A DNA stretch of 64,000 nt, from the NCBI GenBank assembly GCA_900491605.1, contig UESW01003834.1, positions 2,096,419-2,160,418 on the forward strand, written 5' to 3'. Source of the DNA: Calamus simplicifolius. Its lineage: Eukaryota; Streptophyta; Magnoliopsida; Arecales; Arecaceae. How positions within the stretch are numbered: the first letter of the stretch is position 1; every line of letters starts with the position of its first letter. This document shows positions 10,212 to 22,256 of the stretch, piece after piece. Both the position numbers and the translations under genes were made by a program. The notes below the pieces were generated by a model. The model saw nothing but the letters and a program-made list of their open reading frames with translations. It was not told where the DNA came from and did not search any database.

Positions 10212-11415
10212 GGAAAAGATTTTATACATCATCTTCGATGTAGCAAGTTTTACATAGACTGTACCATTTCTTTTTATTGATCCACATACGCAAAAAAATG
10301 TTAAGACAACTTTACAACATATCGAGGAAAAAACTTACGATACTTTTAAGCTTACGACACCGTAGTTATAAAGTTAAGACACCCGTTCAAAAAGCAAAAA
10401 AAAAAAACTTACATCCACCCGTTCAAAAATGTACATATTCCAAAAAAAACTGAACGGGTATTAATTCACATCAAAATTAAGACATCTATTAAGAAAGCAA
10501 AAGAAAACTTACGACACCTTAGTTTATAAAACTAAGACATGAAAATAAAAAATACTTATTACGATACCATAGTTATAAAATTACGATATCCACTCCTCTG
10601 TACATAAATTTCAAAAAAAACTTGTATTAATACAAGCCATGTCAAAATTAAGACACCCATTAAGAAAATAAAAAAAAAAAACTTTACGACAACACCGTAG
10701 TTATAAAACTAAGACACAATAGTTTTAAACTTACGACACCATAGTTATAAAATTAAGACACCTGTTAAGAAAGTAAAAATACTTACGACACTATAGTTTT
10801 AATCTTACGACACCATAGTTATAAAATTACGACACCCACTCGTCTTTACACAAATTCTAAAAAAAGCTGGTATTAATGCACGTCACGTCAAAATTAAGAC
10901 ACCCATTAAGAAAGCAAAAAAACCTTACGACACCCTAGTTTTAAACTTACGTAGCTATAAAACTAAGACACTCGTTAAGAAAAGCAAAAAATATTTACGG
11001 CACCCTAGTTTTAATCTTACGACACCGTAGTTTTAAACTTAAGACACCCGTTCAGAAAAATATTTATAAATAAATTCCAAAAAAAGCTGAACGGGTATTT
11101 ATGCATGTCAAACAGTTTTTTTTTTTGGAATTTTTGTACAGATACCTTTTTCTGAACGGGTGTCTTAAGTTTAAAACTAGGGTGTCGTAAGTTTAAAATT
11201 AGGATGTCATGAGTTTTTTTTTATGAACTGGTATCTTAACTTTATAACTACGGTGTCGTAAGCTTAAAACTAGGGTGTCGTAAATTTTTCCTCGGGATGT
11301 CGTAAAGTTGTCTTAACATTTTTTAATGGGTGTCATGTATATGTGAACTAATAAAAAGGAACAATGCAGCCCACATAGACTTGCTGCACCGGAGGCGGTG
11401 TACAAAGTCTTTTCC
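10212..11415. mobile_element. Foldback-type element with asymmetric, tandemly expanded arm
   Basis: The outer left arm (GGAAAAGATTTTATACA... from 10212) pairs with the right end (TGTACAAAGTCTTTTCC ending 11415). Pairing continues inward through TTTTTATT, GTTAAGACAACTTTAC and AAGCTTACGACACCGTAG. A second hairpin centred near 11095 pairs AAGACACCCGTTCAGAAAAA (11041 onward) with its complement (about 11145). Between them the left arm carries about four copies of a GTATTAAT...AAAATTAAGACACCCATTAAG module spaced 165-245 bp. There is no coding capacity, so it is a non-autonomous inverted-repeat element; the superfamily is not clear. Confidence 0.72.
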
Positions 11416-12170
11416 ATCCCCGCAAGGGACAGCTCTTTGTGCACCGCATGGGATGCAAAATACATGCATTACATGCATTATGCATAGTTATTAATTGCAC
11501 ATGTATGCAGCCATGCATGCAAGGGAACATTTTTGTCCTTTTCTATACCGCAGCGCAGCCAATCATCATAGTGCGTGGCTCCTGCACTATACGCGATGTA
11601 GGAGGATCTTTCCATCCTGCGAGACTCACAATTTTTATGGAAAGGAAGGAAAAGTCATGCATGAGCATGTGCATCATGCACAATGATTGGCCATGCACAC
11701 ATGTGGCCATACATGCAGTGCGGGAAAGAATAAAAATGCCCTTCAGTATATACAGTCATATGCGTGCAGTGCACAAAGAGCTTTTCAGGAAGGAATGACT
11801 AAGTCATGAAGGGAAAGAGAGAGAGGGGGAGGGGGGCGCAGAATAGAGATGCTCTTGGGCCACACAGCTAAGAGGGTGATAAATCAAATCAATAGATTAC
11901 AAATCTTGCCTATTTATTCATTAGGTCAAAAATCTAAACCCAAATGGGATATATATATCACAATATGTTTAATAATTAGATTATTATAATATTTAAAAAT
12001 AATTTTATATTAGATAAAAAATATTATGTTTTTATAACTCAAGTACACAACTATTAATAAATTTTTACTCAAGTTTTTGGAACACATTATTTTGATCCAC
12101 TAATAGGTTAATCATGCTAATAAGTGAGCTTGAGGCGTTACAAATAGTATTAAAGCCGATATAAGTGTGG

Positions 12171-12365
12171 TGAACATGAGAAAAAGGCTACCTATAAGAT
12201 AGTGATGAAATTTTACTATGGCAATTGTGCGAAAGTTAGTGGGTATGAGGAAAGGGCTACCCATAGAATGGTGGTTGAGTCCTACCATGCTGGGTATGCA
12301 AAAGTTAGTGAGCATTAGAAAAGAGCTATTTATGGGATGGTAGTACAATCATGTCATAGCGTGCA
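12171..12365 (+). repeat. 69-bp tandem repeat, about 2.8 copies
   Basis: Units start at 12171, 12240 and 12309. Each reads TGAGCATGAG-like, then GGGCTACC, then a purine-rich middle, then GCAAAAGTTAG. The copies are diverged, so the array is not recent. Confidence 0.75.
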
Positions 12366-14169
12366 ACCATCTTTGCAGCACCAACAATTTGATTCAAGTA
12401 AATTCTGACTAATGCGAAAAGAACATCGTATAATAAGAACGAAAACATCAAATAGGAAAGAAAAGTATTATGTGCTTATGATTCAAGTTTACTTGCTATC
12501 AATTAACTTCTACTTGAGTTTTTTTATGCCACATGATTTCAGCCTACAAATTTGTTAATTGGACTAGTGAATAAGCTTGAGGCATTATAATCATATCCAA
12601 GTTAATATGATTGCATAACCATGTAAACCATGTAATATGTTTAATACATCTAATTCCATTTCACCGATAAAGTAATTATATATTTAAAATCATAATCAAA
12701 ATAAAAACAAATTTTTTCATTTATAAAAATATAAATATAAATTTCTTATATAAGCATATAATTGCTATTAAAAATAATAATTAATTAAAATATTACATTA
12801 ACTTAATAAATAAGTCCAATGGATTATGTCTAGATTGGTGGGTTGGGTTACAGATATTAACATGTTTAGAAATCAGATTAATTATAGGTATGTCAGCGGA
12901 TCAATTTGTTTATTAATCATGTCCAACAGATCAATTCGAGTTTAACCAAAATCCATTTACGCTCAACCAATATCTACTAACTTCATGTTAGTTTTAGACT
13001 TTGTTCGTAAATTTGTCGAAATTTATAACACCTAATCAAAAATTACAACACGCACCCATGAATGCATGCACGCGCACGCATGCATACATGCAAAAGATAT
13101 TTTTTATTTAATATTAATTTAAATTATAGCCAAAATGAAGAAAAAAAGAAAAAAAGAAAAATTGGGTATTGGTTAAATAAGGCAAAAAAAAAAAAAGATT
13201 TCAAGCTTGATAGCAGGCTTGTCGTTGGCCCATTTAAATTGGACCAAACTTGATTAAGAATATTAAGCATTGTGATTATTATTGGGCCAAACTTGAGTAT
13301 AGGCATCGAAAAAGTCTTGCTGCACTGTCATCTAGTGCAATAAACATGCATAGGCAGTGAGGATTAACTTTTCGCATGTGTCAGTATAATAGCCTAATGG
13401 GTCTTATCGCATATCGTACGTACATCGATATGTGCAGATAGCTAATCCACGCAGTCGATGCCGCTTACGATGCAACAAGCCTTTTCCTATAAATATCACA
13501 TTTGGTATTAGTGTGTGGCCCAACTCAGCCGCCATTTGATTAGGAAAGTTAAGGTTCCGCCGAAGGAAAAACACCTCAGAATTTTTTTTTTTAAAAAAAA
13601 AACACACTTGTTAAGTTCTTTTTCTCCCTACAAAAATGGATTTGGGGGAGGTTCAATAGGTCTGGACTAAGCTAAACCAAATGCAATACAACATGAAAAT
13701 TCTCTTTCCCAATCCTATGATTTCCATAGGATTATCCAAATAAGCTCCACATATATCTCGAATGTAGCTCTACATATGAAAATTCTCACCTTATGGCCCG
13801 ATCATGTTACAATCTTGCATCTAAAATCGTCATGCTCAAATATTCATGAAGCATGGCATTTGATGTGTTAATAATGCATTGCAAAGTGATCATGTTTTGC
13901 CTGAGACCCTTCAATGGAAATAAAGTTCAGCGAATGACTTGGATGCTCATGAAACATGAAAGGTGGTAAAGAGTGCTGTTCTTAATTTTCAAGTCAAATC
14001 ATCGAGCATTGGAATTGAATATAAGAAAGGCAAAGCCTCTAACCCGCGTCAGCGTGCCTCTCGCTCGCTTTGCTAGCACGACTTGGTCCTCGTCAACTTT
14101 TGGGTCCTGGCTCCGTTTACGGCAAATGCTAAGTCAATTACACGTTGAGTTTTTCGTTCGCTCACGTCT

Positions 14170-14173
<4 letters not shown>

Positions 14174-14206
<33 letters not shown>
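14174..14206 (+). repeat. (CT)n microsatellite just upstream of the LINE
   Basis: A clean CT run of about 33 bp immediately precedes the candidate 5' target duplication of the LINE at 14218-14238. Confidence 0.92.
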
Positions 14207-14207
<1 letters not shown>

Positions 14208-14238
14208 GCATTGTCGCACCAAAGAAGCCTATTCGTAA

Positions 14239-16063
14239 CCAGAGGTAACTTTTCCCGGTTATCTGTTGACTCAAGCTTTAAGATTTTAGCTACGACTGCT
14301 ATGCTTGGGATCTTCGGCGATCCGGGCCATTTTCCATTGTCTGACCCTATCGGACCATGGACAACATTATCCTCTCTACTCCTCATGCTGCGAATGGAAC
14401 TAACTACTAAGACGAAGAGCACTAAGCTGTGAAGACGGATTGCTAAAACCCGTTTTATCTGAATTGCTCTATCCCCTTCTTTGGCGGAGGTGATAGAGTT
14501 AGAATCGTACTTTCCGAAGGTAAACCAAGTGCCTACTGAGGCATTGAAGATTGAAGCAGCTGGATGGCAGAAGAAGGCTATTATCGCAAGAGCTTTCATC
14601 GTTGGGTACCATTAAAAGCCATCATCAGGGAGTTTTGGCGTACTGGGATCCCCGGTGGAATTGAAGCGGCCTGCTTGTCACATAGATGCTATATCTTCAA
14701 ATTCTCTGAGCTCAGTGCGAAGGAGATGGCTCTGGGGAGGCCGTGGACTGCTAATGGTCAACCCATTGCCACTTAGGGATGGTCTTCGGAATTTTATCCC
14801 GTCGTCGGATTCAGTAGCATCAACCCTGCTTTGGGTAAGACTCCCTAACTTGCCATTAGAGTTTTGGGCAGAGGATATCTTGTGCACCATCCTTGCTCCG
14901 AGAGGCGAATTCATATGCTCTGATTCCTCTACCAAAGAGAAAAGCAGAGAAAGCTTTGCCCGGGCTTGTGTCAGGGTTGATCTGTGTCGGCCGCTCCGAC
15001 CGGGAACCAGGATCAGGGGCACCCGAGAGCCATTCTGGCAGCAATATGCTTATAAGCACCTTGAAGGGATTTGTCCCAGGTGCAGATCCATTCACCTAGA
15101 TGAACCTTGTTTTGTCAGCTCTTCATCCGCTGTTCCTTCTTCCGCTGGATCCAAGTTTGGTCCTTAGATGGCAGTGCTTAGACACGAAGATCCTTCCAAG
15201 CCCCACCACCGGAGATGAGGAGGAAGACCCTGCCTGGTTCTACCACTACTCTAGTCCTTCGATCGGAGGAGGGGTGGCAGGAGCCGGTCAAGGTTGCTCA
15301 ACGGAGGTCCAAGTTCACATTAGGTCAATTGGGATCCCCTATTTCTGCCTCTACCCCGATATCGGTGGATAAGAGGGTTGAGGGGGGCGTGCCGGTCATT
15401 TTCGGGCGTGCCGGGCTCCTAGGGTCAATGACTATGGCTGGTCCTGCAACTCAGGAAACAGAGACTCATAAAGTTCAGAAGCTAAACTCACAAATGATCT
15501 CAGAGAACCCATTTGCACTATTGGGTTCAGATAAATAGGCCGGTTAGCCCAGTGGTAGCAAGGATGCTTTTCCTGGCCCATCAAAGAGGGCTAGGCCTGC
15601 GGAGACTCACCTTCATCAAGTTTCCACAAAAAATGATAAAAGAAAAGGAAAAATGACTACACATGGAACAAAAAAGAGTGCAGGATAAATTCACCCTTAC
15701 AGCACTCTCGGACTCGAATCAGGGCACTGCTGCCCTGGTGATCCAGGATGCTAAATCCACCCGAAGCCAGGGGATGACTTCGGTAGGCGAGAACAGTGTA
15801 TCTGATTTGCCAACCCAGCTGGGGAGTCAAAGTCATGAGTCTATTGTCTCTTGCTTAAAGAAAGTTATTATGGGTCAGGGACAGGTTTCTCATATGAGGG
15901 CTATGACCATCTCGGGAGGAGAGCCTGCTGAAGTTATTGAGGGTACACTACATATGGATTGTTCTAGGGAGAATCCGAAGGATGGTAACTCAGTTTCTGG
16001 GTGCCTTCCTGCCACTGATATGTTGGTGGATAAGTCTGGGGCCCTACCCCCCCCAACTATAAT
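14239..16063 (+). pseudogene. LINE ORF1 (DUF4283-like RNA-binding protein), degenerate
   Basis: In plant L1 elements ORF1 binds the RNA. The conserved core is visible at 14655-15167: LLWVRLPNLPLEFW, then SFARACVRVDLC, then the knuckle CPRCRSIHLDEPC (CX2CX3HX4C), at about residues 140-152 of that frame. Upstream fragments in other frames (14564-14776) carry the preceding strand, including LGRPWTANGQP. A serine/glutamine-rich tail continues at 15215-15538 and 15663-16067 but is interrupted by stops around 15535-15660. Its last frame overlaps the ORF2 start as ATGA (16064-16067). Confidence 0.75.
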
Positions 16064-19000
16064 ATGAAGATCTTTATTTGGAACGTTAGGGAAGTCCGAA
16101 AATCCTCGTTTCGCTCCTCTTTCAGGAGATTGATGCAGCTTCATAGCTATGATATTTGCATTCTATTAGAAACCCATATGTTGGAAGACAGTTTAATCTG
16201 GTTTCGGAGACAGGTTGCTATAACATGGTTTTCATATGCAGTGGAATCATTGGGCCTTTCTGGTGGTATTATGATTCTTTGGCGCACTAATGCCATCCGT
16301 GTTGATGCTTTTCATCGGTGTAACCAGTGGGTTACTGCTGTTATCTCTAAGGGAACTTCAGTCCCCTGGCTTCTCTTGGAAGTTTATGTTAGTACTGACT
16401 TCCGGGAAAGGCGAGTTTTTTGGTATGAGATTCTTTCTCTTCTTGACAAGAATTGCCCTTCCCTCATTGTTGGTGACTTCAACTGTATCACTAGGGCCAG
16501 TGAGAAACGAGGGGTAGACAGGTTGTTGATTCAGTGGAGATAGATGAGTTTAGGTCATTTATTTCCTCTGCTGGGCTGCTTGACTTAGGGTTCTTGGGCC
16601 CTCAATTTACATGGTGCAACAATCATCAGGGTTCAACTCGCATCTGGGAGAGACTGGACAGGGCTTTAGCCATGGATTAGTGGCTTCAGATCTACCTTTC
16701 TGCCATTGTTACTCATCTTCCGAGGATTGCATTAGACCACTGTCCCATCTTGATCTTCACGAAGGCGGAGGGGGCATCGCAGTAGAGGAAGCAGTTTCAA
16801 TTTGAGCAGTTTTGGACCTCTTATTCCTCGGCCCGGTCCATTATCTCCCAAGTTTGGCGACTACCGGTGAGAGGCAGTGCTATGTACAAACTATCTAGGC
16901 ATAGCTAGCAAGGCATTGGCTTTCCAGATGGAATAGAGTGGAGGTTGGGGACCTAACCAGGAAAGTGGAACAGGTCGAAGCTGAAATTGTTTCTCTTCAG
17001 AGCAGAGAGGACATTGTAGGCTGCCTCCCTAATTCTGATCTTATTGTGCTAAGAGCTATGATAGCTTGCCACCGCTCTCTTTTACAACAGCAGGAGATTT
17101 ACTGGAGGCAGAGGTCTCGGGTTCACTGGATTTGCAAGGGGGATCGCAATACCAGATTTTTTCATCAGTCTACCCTAAGGCGTAGAGCTGCCAACAGGAT
17201 TCGACGTATAGCTGATGAGGATGGGCATTACCAGGAAGATATATTTGTCATTTGGGACCAGCTTTATCATTTTTTTCAATGCCGATGGTCTGAGCATGCT
17301 CGAGATGGATTCCTTGTCCTTCCGATCCTTGATTCTAAGAAGGTCTCTATAGAAGAGAATGACCTTCTTACGAGGCCTATCACAATCCACGAGATTTGTT
17401 TTGCTCTTTGGGACTTAGGGCCTGACAAGGCCCTGGGCCTGATGGTTTTTGTCCTTTTTCTTCCGATCATACTAGACTATTGTGGGCGACGATGTTGCGC
17501 ACCATATTGAGTACTTTTCAATCTCATTGTATCCCTGCAGACTGGAATCAAACTCTTTTCACTTTGGTGCCCAAACATACGGATGCATCCTCTCTGCTTC
17601 ACTTTCGGCCCATCAGCCTTTGCACTATCCTGTACAAGGTCTGTGTCCGATAGCTCAGAAATTTATGCATGATATTCACTTATCATTTGATAGATAGTGT
17701 CTTATAGCTGTCAAGCTTGATATGGAACGAGCTTACAATAGATTGAGTTGGGCCTTTCTGCATCGTACTCTTCTTGCATTTGGATTTGATGGGCTGTTCA
17801 TAGACTGGATCATGGCTTGCATCCATAGGCCATCCTTCTCGCTTATCATTAATGGTAGTCAGACTAAGTTCTTTCATTCTGTTGTTGGGCTATGCCAAGG
17901 ATGCCCGCTTTCCCCCTTCTTGTTCATCCTTGCTATCGATGACTTATTGTGCGCTCTCTACTTGGCATAGCAAGATCTTCGCATTGCCCTATTCATGTCG
18001 GGTTCGAACGGGCCTTCAGTCTCTCATCTTCTTTTTATGGATGATTGCATCTTGCTGGGCTAGGCCAGTGTTCGTAATGTGACCACCTATGCTTCTATTA
18101 TTTAGGACTATTGTCAGGCCTCGGGACAGAAGGTCAACCTTCTGAAGTCTATGGTATGCTTCAGTCTGAAAACTCCCAATGCTATGAGGGAAGCCATCTT
18201 TCATTCTTTTGGCATCTCCAATCAGGCTGACCGACTTATGTATATGGGGATTCCTATCACCGAAAGATGGCCACGCTGCAATGATTTTAGTGCGCTAGAG
18301 CGTCGGGTTCGTGAGCGCATCGATGGCTGGTAGGTAACTGTGTTATCAATGATGGCAAGTATTACCCTCCTGAAGTTGGTTTTGACATTCCTTCCTCTTC
18401 ATCTTTTATCTGACACTGCCATCACGATTACTTGCCTAAAAAGGATTGAGAGATACTTTCAAGACTTTCTCTGGGCCTCGATGTAGGATGGTCACGGTAT
18501 TCATCTACTGGCATGGGATACTGTTTGCATGCTGATATCTGAAGGTGGCCTTGATATCCAGTCTCTGATTGTGAGGAGAGAGGCTATGCTTGCTAGGCAT
18601 GCCTTGAGGTTTATACTTGATCCGCATTGCTTCTGGAGCTATGTCATGCATGCTAGATATGGTGAGTGGATTGCTGCTATGGATTTCCAGTCCTTCCATG
18701 GTTATTCTTTTTTATGGAAGGAGGTTTGCAGGCGCTCATCGGCTTTCTTGGATAACATCATGTGGATGATTGGAGATGGTTCATCGGTGCATGTTGTCCA
18801 GGACACATGGATTGCGGAGCTCCCTCTCTCACGCTGGCCTACTTTTATCAGTGTAGATGTTCCCAGCACTATGAGAGTCTCTGATATGATTTCTCAGGAT
18901 CTTTTCTCTTGGCATATGCCAATGGTATCCCTATTTTTTGATAAGAAGCTTGCTCATTGAATTTTGTCTATTCCGCTTGTAGCAGGCCATGATGATGATG

Positions 19001-19850
19001 CCAAATTATGGAAGAGATCATGTCTCTCCAGTGCTCCGATCAAGGATCTAATGTTGATCTTTAGACCTCAGCATCAGTATATGAGGGATGCAGCATGGAT
19101 TTGGAAGCTTTTTATCCACCCCAGAATACAACTCTTTATATGGAAGCTTGAGTGGGAATGCCTCTCAACTTGCTCCCTGCTCTCATATAGGGGTCGTCTA
19201 TCCAGGCTACCTATCCTTTCTATGGTCAGAAGGAGGAGAATATTGATCATGCCATCTTTATTTGTCCCAGAGCGAGAAAGATCTGGCATATAGTGGGATT
19301 CCAGCCTAGGGAGGGGGATATGTTCTCTTGGCCGACCTCTTTTCTGTGAGATATCATAAGGGATAACCAGCAACAGGACATCATCTTGGCAACCACTGCC
19401 TATCAGATTTGGCTATCTCAGAATCAGCTCATATTCACTGAAGATACAGTCACTTCTCAGAGGATTGCTCGAAAACCCTTATCTTTGGTGGCGGAACACA
19501 CACTCCACTATACTACTCATGATTTTGATAGCAATGGTCACTGGAGTTCCCTTACTGCTGCGACAGCGAATCGGTAGACAAGTTTTATCTCTTGGGAGCC
19601 CCTCTAGGGTTTGTTAAAATCAATTTCGATGGGAGTGTGCAGGGCAGATTAGCGGACTCTGTTTTTATTATTCGAGGAGCCAGTGAAGCTTTGCTGGCGG
19701 CAGAAGGATTTGGGCTCCTTGATTCCTCAGTTCCTATGGTAGAGCTTTATACAATGTGGGCTAGCATTTTTTACGCCACCAGGTTCCTTCATGCTTAGAG
19801 TCTTCTATTGAGGGGGACTCATTGACTTATTCGCTGGATTCGGCGGGATA
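16064..19850 (+). pseudogene. LINE ORF2: endonuclease, reverse transcriptase, zf-RVT, RNase H (5' part)
   Basis: The endonuclease domain starts at the ATG at 16064 (IFIWNVRE; ILLETHMLED with the catalytic Glu; VGDFNCI). RT blocks follow: RNTRFFHQSTLRRRAANRI at about 17146, KLDMERAYNRLSW with its catalytic Asp at about 17712, GLCQGCPLSPFLF at about 17888, and a MDDC catalytic block at about 18036 in another frame. The zf-RVT region is at 19060-19290. RNase H begins at about 19605 (FVKINFDGSV) and reaches IEGDS just before the CACTA insertion. Stops at 16541, 18061, 18331, 18958 and elsewhere break it. Confidence 0.85.
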
Positions 19851-20520
19851 CACTACAAGAAATTTAAAATATTGCGACGCCAAAATGCGTCGCAATTGCG
19901 TCGCTAAACATGGTATAGCGACGCAATGATGGCGTCGCTCAACTCCCCGTCGCAATACACTTTTATCGCAATTGCGTCGCAATATTGCGACGCTCTGCGA
20001 CGCATAAAAATGCGTCGCTAAATTTAAAATTAAATTTTAAAAAATTTATTAATAAATATTGCGACGCATAAAATTGCGTCGCAATATTTAAAATTAATAT
20101 TTAAAAATTAAAAATTATTAATAAATATTGCAACGCATATAATTGCATCGCAATATTTAAAATTAAATTTTAAAACAAAAAAAATTTATTATTAAATATT
20201 GTGACCCAATTAATGCGTCGCAAGATTTAATAATAATTTATTTGTTTTAAAAATTATTTTATTATTGCGACGCAATTGATGCGTCGCAATATTAATAAAT
20301 TTTTAATTTTTAAAAATTAATTTTAATATTACGACGTAATTTTATGCGTCGCAATATTTATTAATAAATTTTAATTTTATATATTAATTTAAATATTGCA
20401 ACGCAATAAATTGCGTCGCAATATTTATTAATTAATTTTTTTAAAAATTTAATTTTAAATTTAGCGACGCATTTTTATGCGTCGCAGAGCGTCGAAATTT
20501 TTTTTTAAAAAAATATTTAA
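19851..20520. repeat. Left terminal and subterminal repeats of the CACTA element
   Basis: Some twenty GCGACGC/GCGTCGC heptamers are spaced in head-to-head and tail-to-tail pairs within AT-rich filler. In En/Spm-like elements such motifs are the TNPA binding sites; binding here is inferred. Confidence 0.9.
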
Positions 20521-20701
20521 ATAATTAAAAATTAAAATGGTTAATAAAATTTCGCTAAATCTAAATATTGATACAAATATTTTTCACTCAATCCAAACAA
20601 TAATAAATTTCAAAAAATAATTTATATATTAAAATTTAAAAGTTTTTACAACATAAAAAAAAAAGAAAAATACATCAAGAATCTGAATGATCACGTGAAG
20701 G

Positions 20702-22153
20702 CTATGGAGGCTGTGGAGGCTGTGGAGGCTGAAGACTCTGCGACAAGTGTCTAACCATATCCCGCAAATACTGCATTTCATCCCGCATGTCAGCAACCTC
20801 CTGATCCCGGCCTCGCATACGATCCTCAAAATCCTGCTCGTAATCCTGGCGAAGCTCCTCTGCAATAGATCTGCGAAGCTCCTCTAAACGCTCGGGAGGA
20901 AGATCAACAGGAACTCGCGAGCTGGAGGCCTGATGGGGAAAAATGTAGAAGCTCTAGTGCCCATACCATAGACCCTGCGGTCTCGTGGCTGGGCACCAAC
21001 AGCCTCCAAAAACACACGTCGACTCTCATCTGCTGAGAGTTCGACGGGCGTCTCCCCATCAGTAGAGTCGACCTATGATGCCTGGGATCGAAGCTCGTCG
21101 ACTCGTGCCTTGAAATTATGAAATCAATAATAAATGAGTTAATAAATTTCTAGAAATAAAATTTTAAAAATTAAACAGATACTAAATCTAATTTCTTACC
21201 GCAACCTCCGTGATCGCGTATCGACCCAGGAGCCGTCCCTCCTGGTGTGTGTCGCCCTGAATAGACGAAACTCACCAGGATCTCCGCCCTCCTGCTCAGT
21301 CTATAACAATAAAAAAAATATTAATAAAAATATTTGTAAAGAACTAAAATAGTAATTAAAATATTTATGTTTTCTTACCATACGCCGTCTGTGCTCCTGA
21401 ATCGAAATGGAGCCCGATGTATGACAGGAGAGACCCGTGCCACGACCGCCCTTCTCAGATCGGCGGTTCGTGCTGGCTGATGCGGACCTCCTGCGCCAGC
21501 CATCGGACTCCCAGGCCTGCTGCCACTCGTGCCAAATACCCTCTGGCACGTGCGCAGGACGCTGACCCGACGACCTCCAACGATGAACCATGTCGGAGTA
21601 TCGGCGTCGCGTCAGAGCCTCCCATGCTGCCCTAATGGCATCATGGGTGGCAGGATCCCACGTAAATTTTTTCTGCATTAAAATAAACAGTTAGTTTCTG
21701 AATTTATTAACTTTAAAGAATTATATATCACTACTAAATTGTATTTAATAAGTTTACCTGAAACTCGGAAAAATAAAACTCCCTCGTGGCCGGCGATACG
21801 TGGTGCCAATCGTAGCCACTGGGATCTGCATGCCTCTGAAAAATGGCGCTGATGTGGCTGGAGACATGATGCTGCTCAATGAATCTGTTAAAAAAATGCA
21901 AGTTTATAAGTTAATGACTTAAAAACATTAACAAATATTTGTAATTAATATATACTTACATCCCCTGAGCATCAAGTCGAAGTAAAGTGCGGCCGAAGGT
22001 GGAAGAACTCTCGGAGGTCTGTGCCGATCGGGTAGATGGTAATACTGCTGCAGAGGTCGAAGGCTGCGCCTCTGCTGGAGATCCAAACTCTCCATCTCCA
22101 ACGCTCATGTGATCTGATGTCGAAGGATCCAAACTACGTCCTCTGCCCCTCAT
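20702..22153 (-). pseudogene. CACTA TNPA-like protein (Transposase_24 type), five exons, one nonsense codon
   Basis: TNPA-type proteins bind the subterminal repeats. Exons by splice signals are 22153-21960, 21884-21758, 21672-21379, 21300-21200 and 21108-20702, all with GT/AG ends. The start is the ATG at 22153 (MRGRGRSLDPS), one base after an acceptor TTTTCAG, implying a 5' UTR intron. The conserved core is FTWDPATHDAIRAAWEAL and GIWHEWQQAWES. The C-terminus is an Arg/Glu-rich coiled coil (LEELRRSIAEELRQDYEQDF, MRDEMQYLRDMVRHL) ending in a PQPP run. An in-frame TAG at 21075-21073 interrupts the last exon between two well-conserved stretches. A further short acidic-Ser region lies near the N-terminus. 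Confidence 0.85.
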
Positions 22154-22256
22154 ACTGAAAATACTAGGATTCACACAATTAAATTACGATTAATGATTGA
22201 CTATGTAAGAATTTAACACTTATAAAAAAAAGTTAAATTTTAAAAAACCTTTATGT

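Larger units (their letters stand above)
11416..14217. other. AT-rich intergenic DNA without recognisable genes
   Basis: It contains ATGCAT-rich sequence (11440-11720), a short tandem repeat (12171-12365), long A/T stretches (12600-13320) and a possible terminal inverted repeat partner at 13728-13745. Open frames here are short and show no domain. Confidence 0.6.

Noticed and set aside
11439..11798. 119-codon plus-strand frame
   Set aside because: ATGCAT-rich low-complexity DNA, no domain, and the opposite strand is open too.
12112..12348. 78-codon minus-strand frame
   Set aside because: It lies exactly on the 69-bp tandem repeat (23 codons per unit), which keeps the frame open.
15538..15600. 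tRNA-like stretch (GGTTAGCCCAGTGGTAGCAAGG)
   Set aside because: Only a D-arm-like string; no anticodon or T-arm fold could be found, and it sits inside LINE ORF1.
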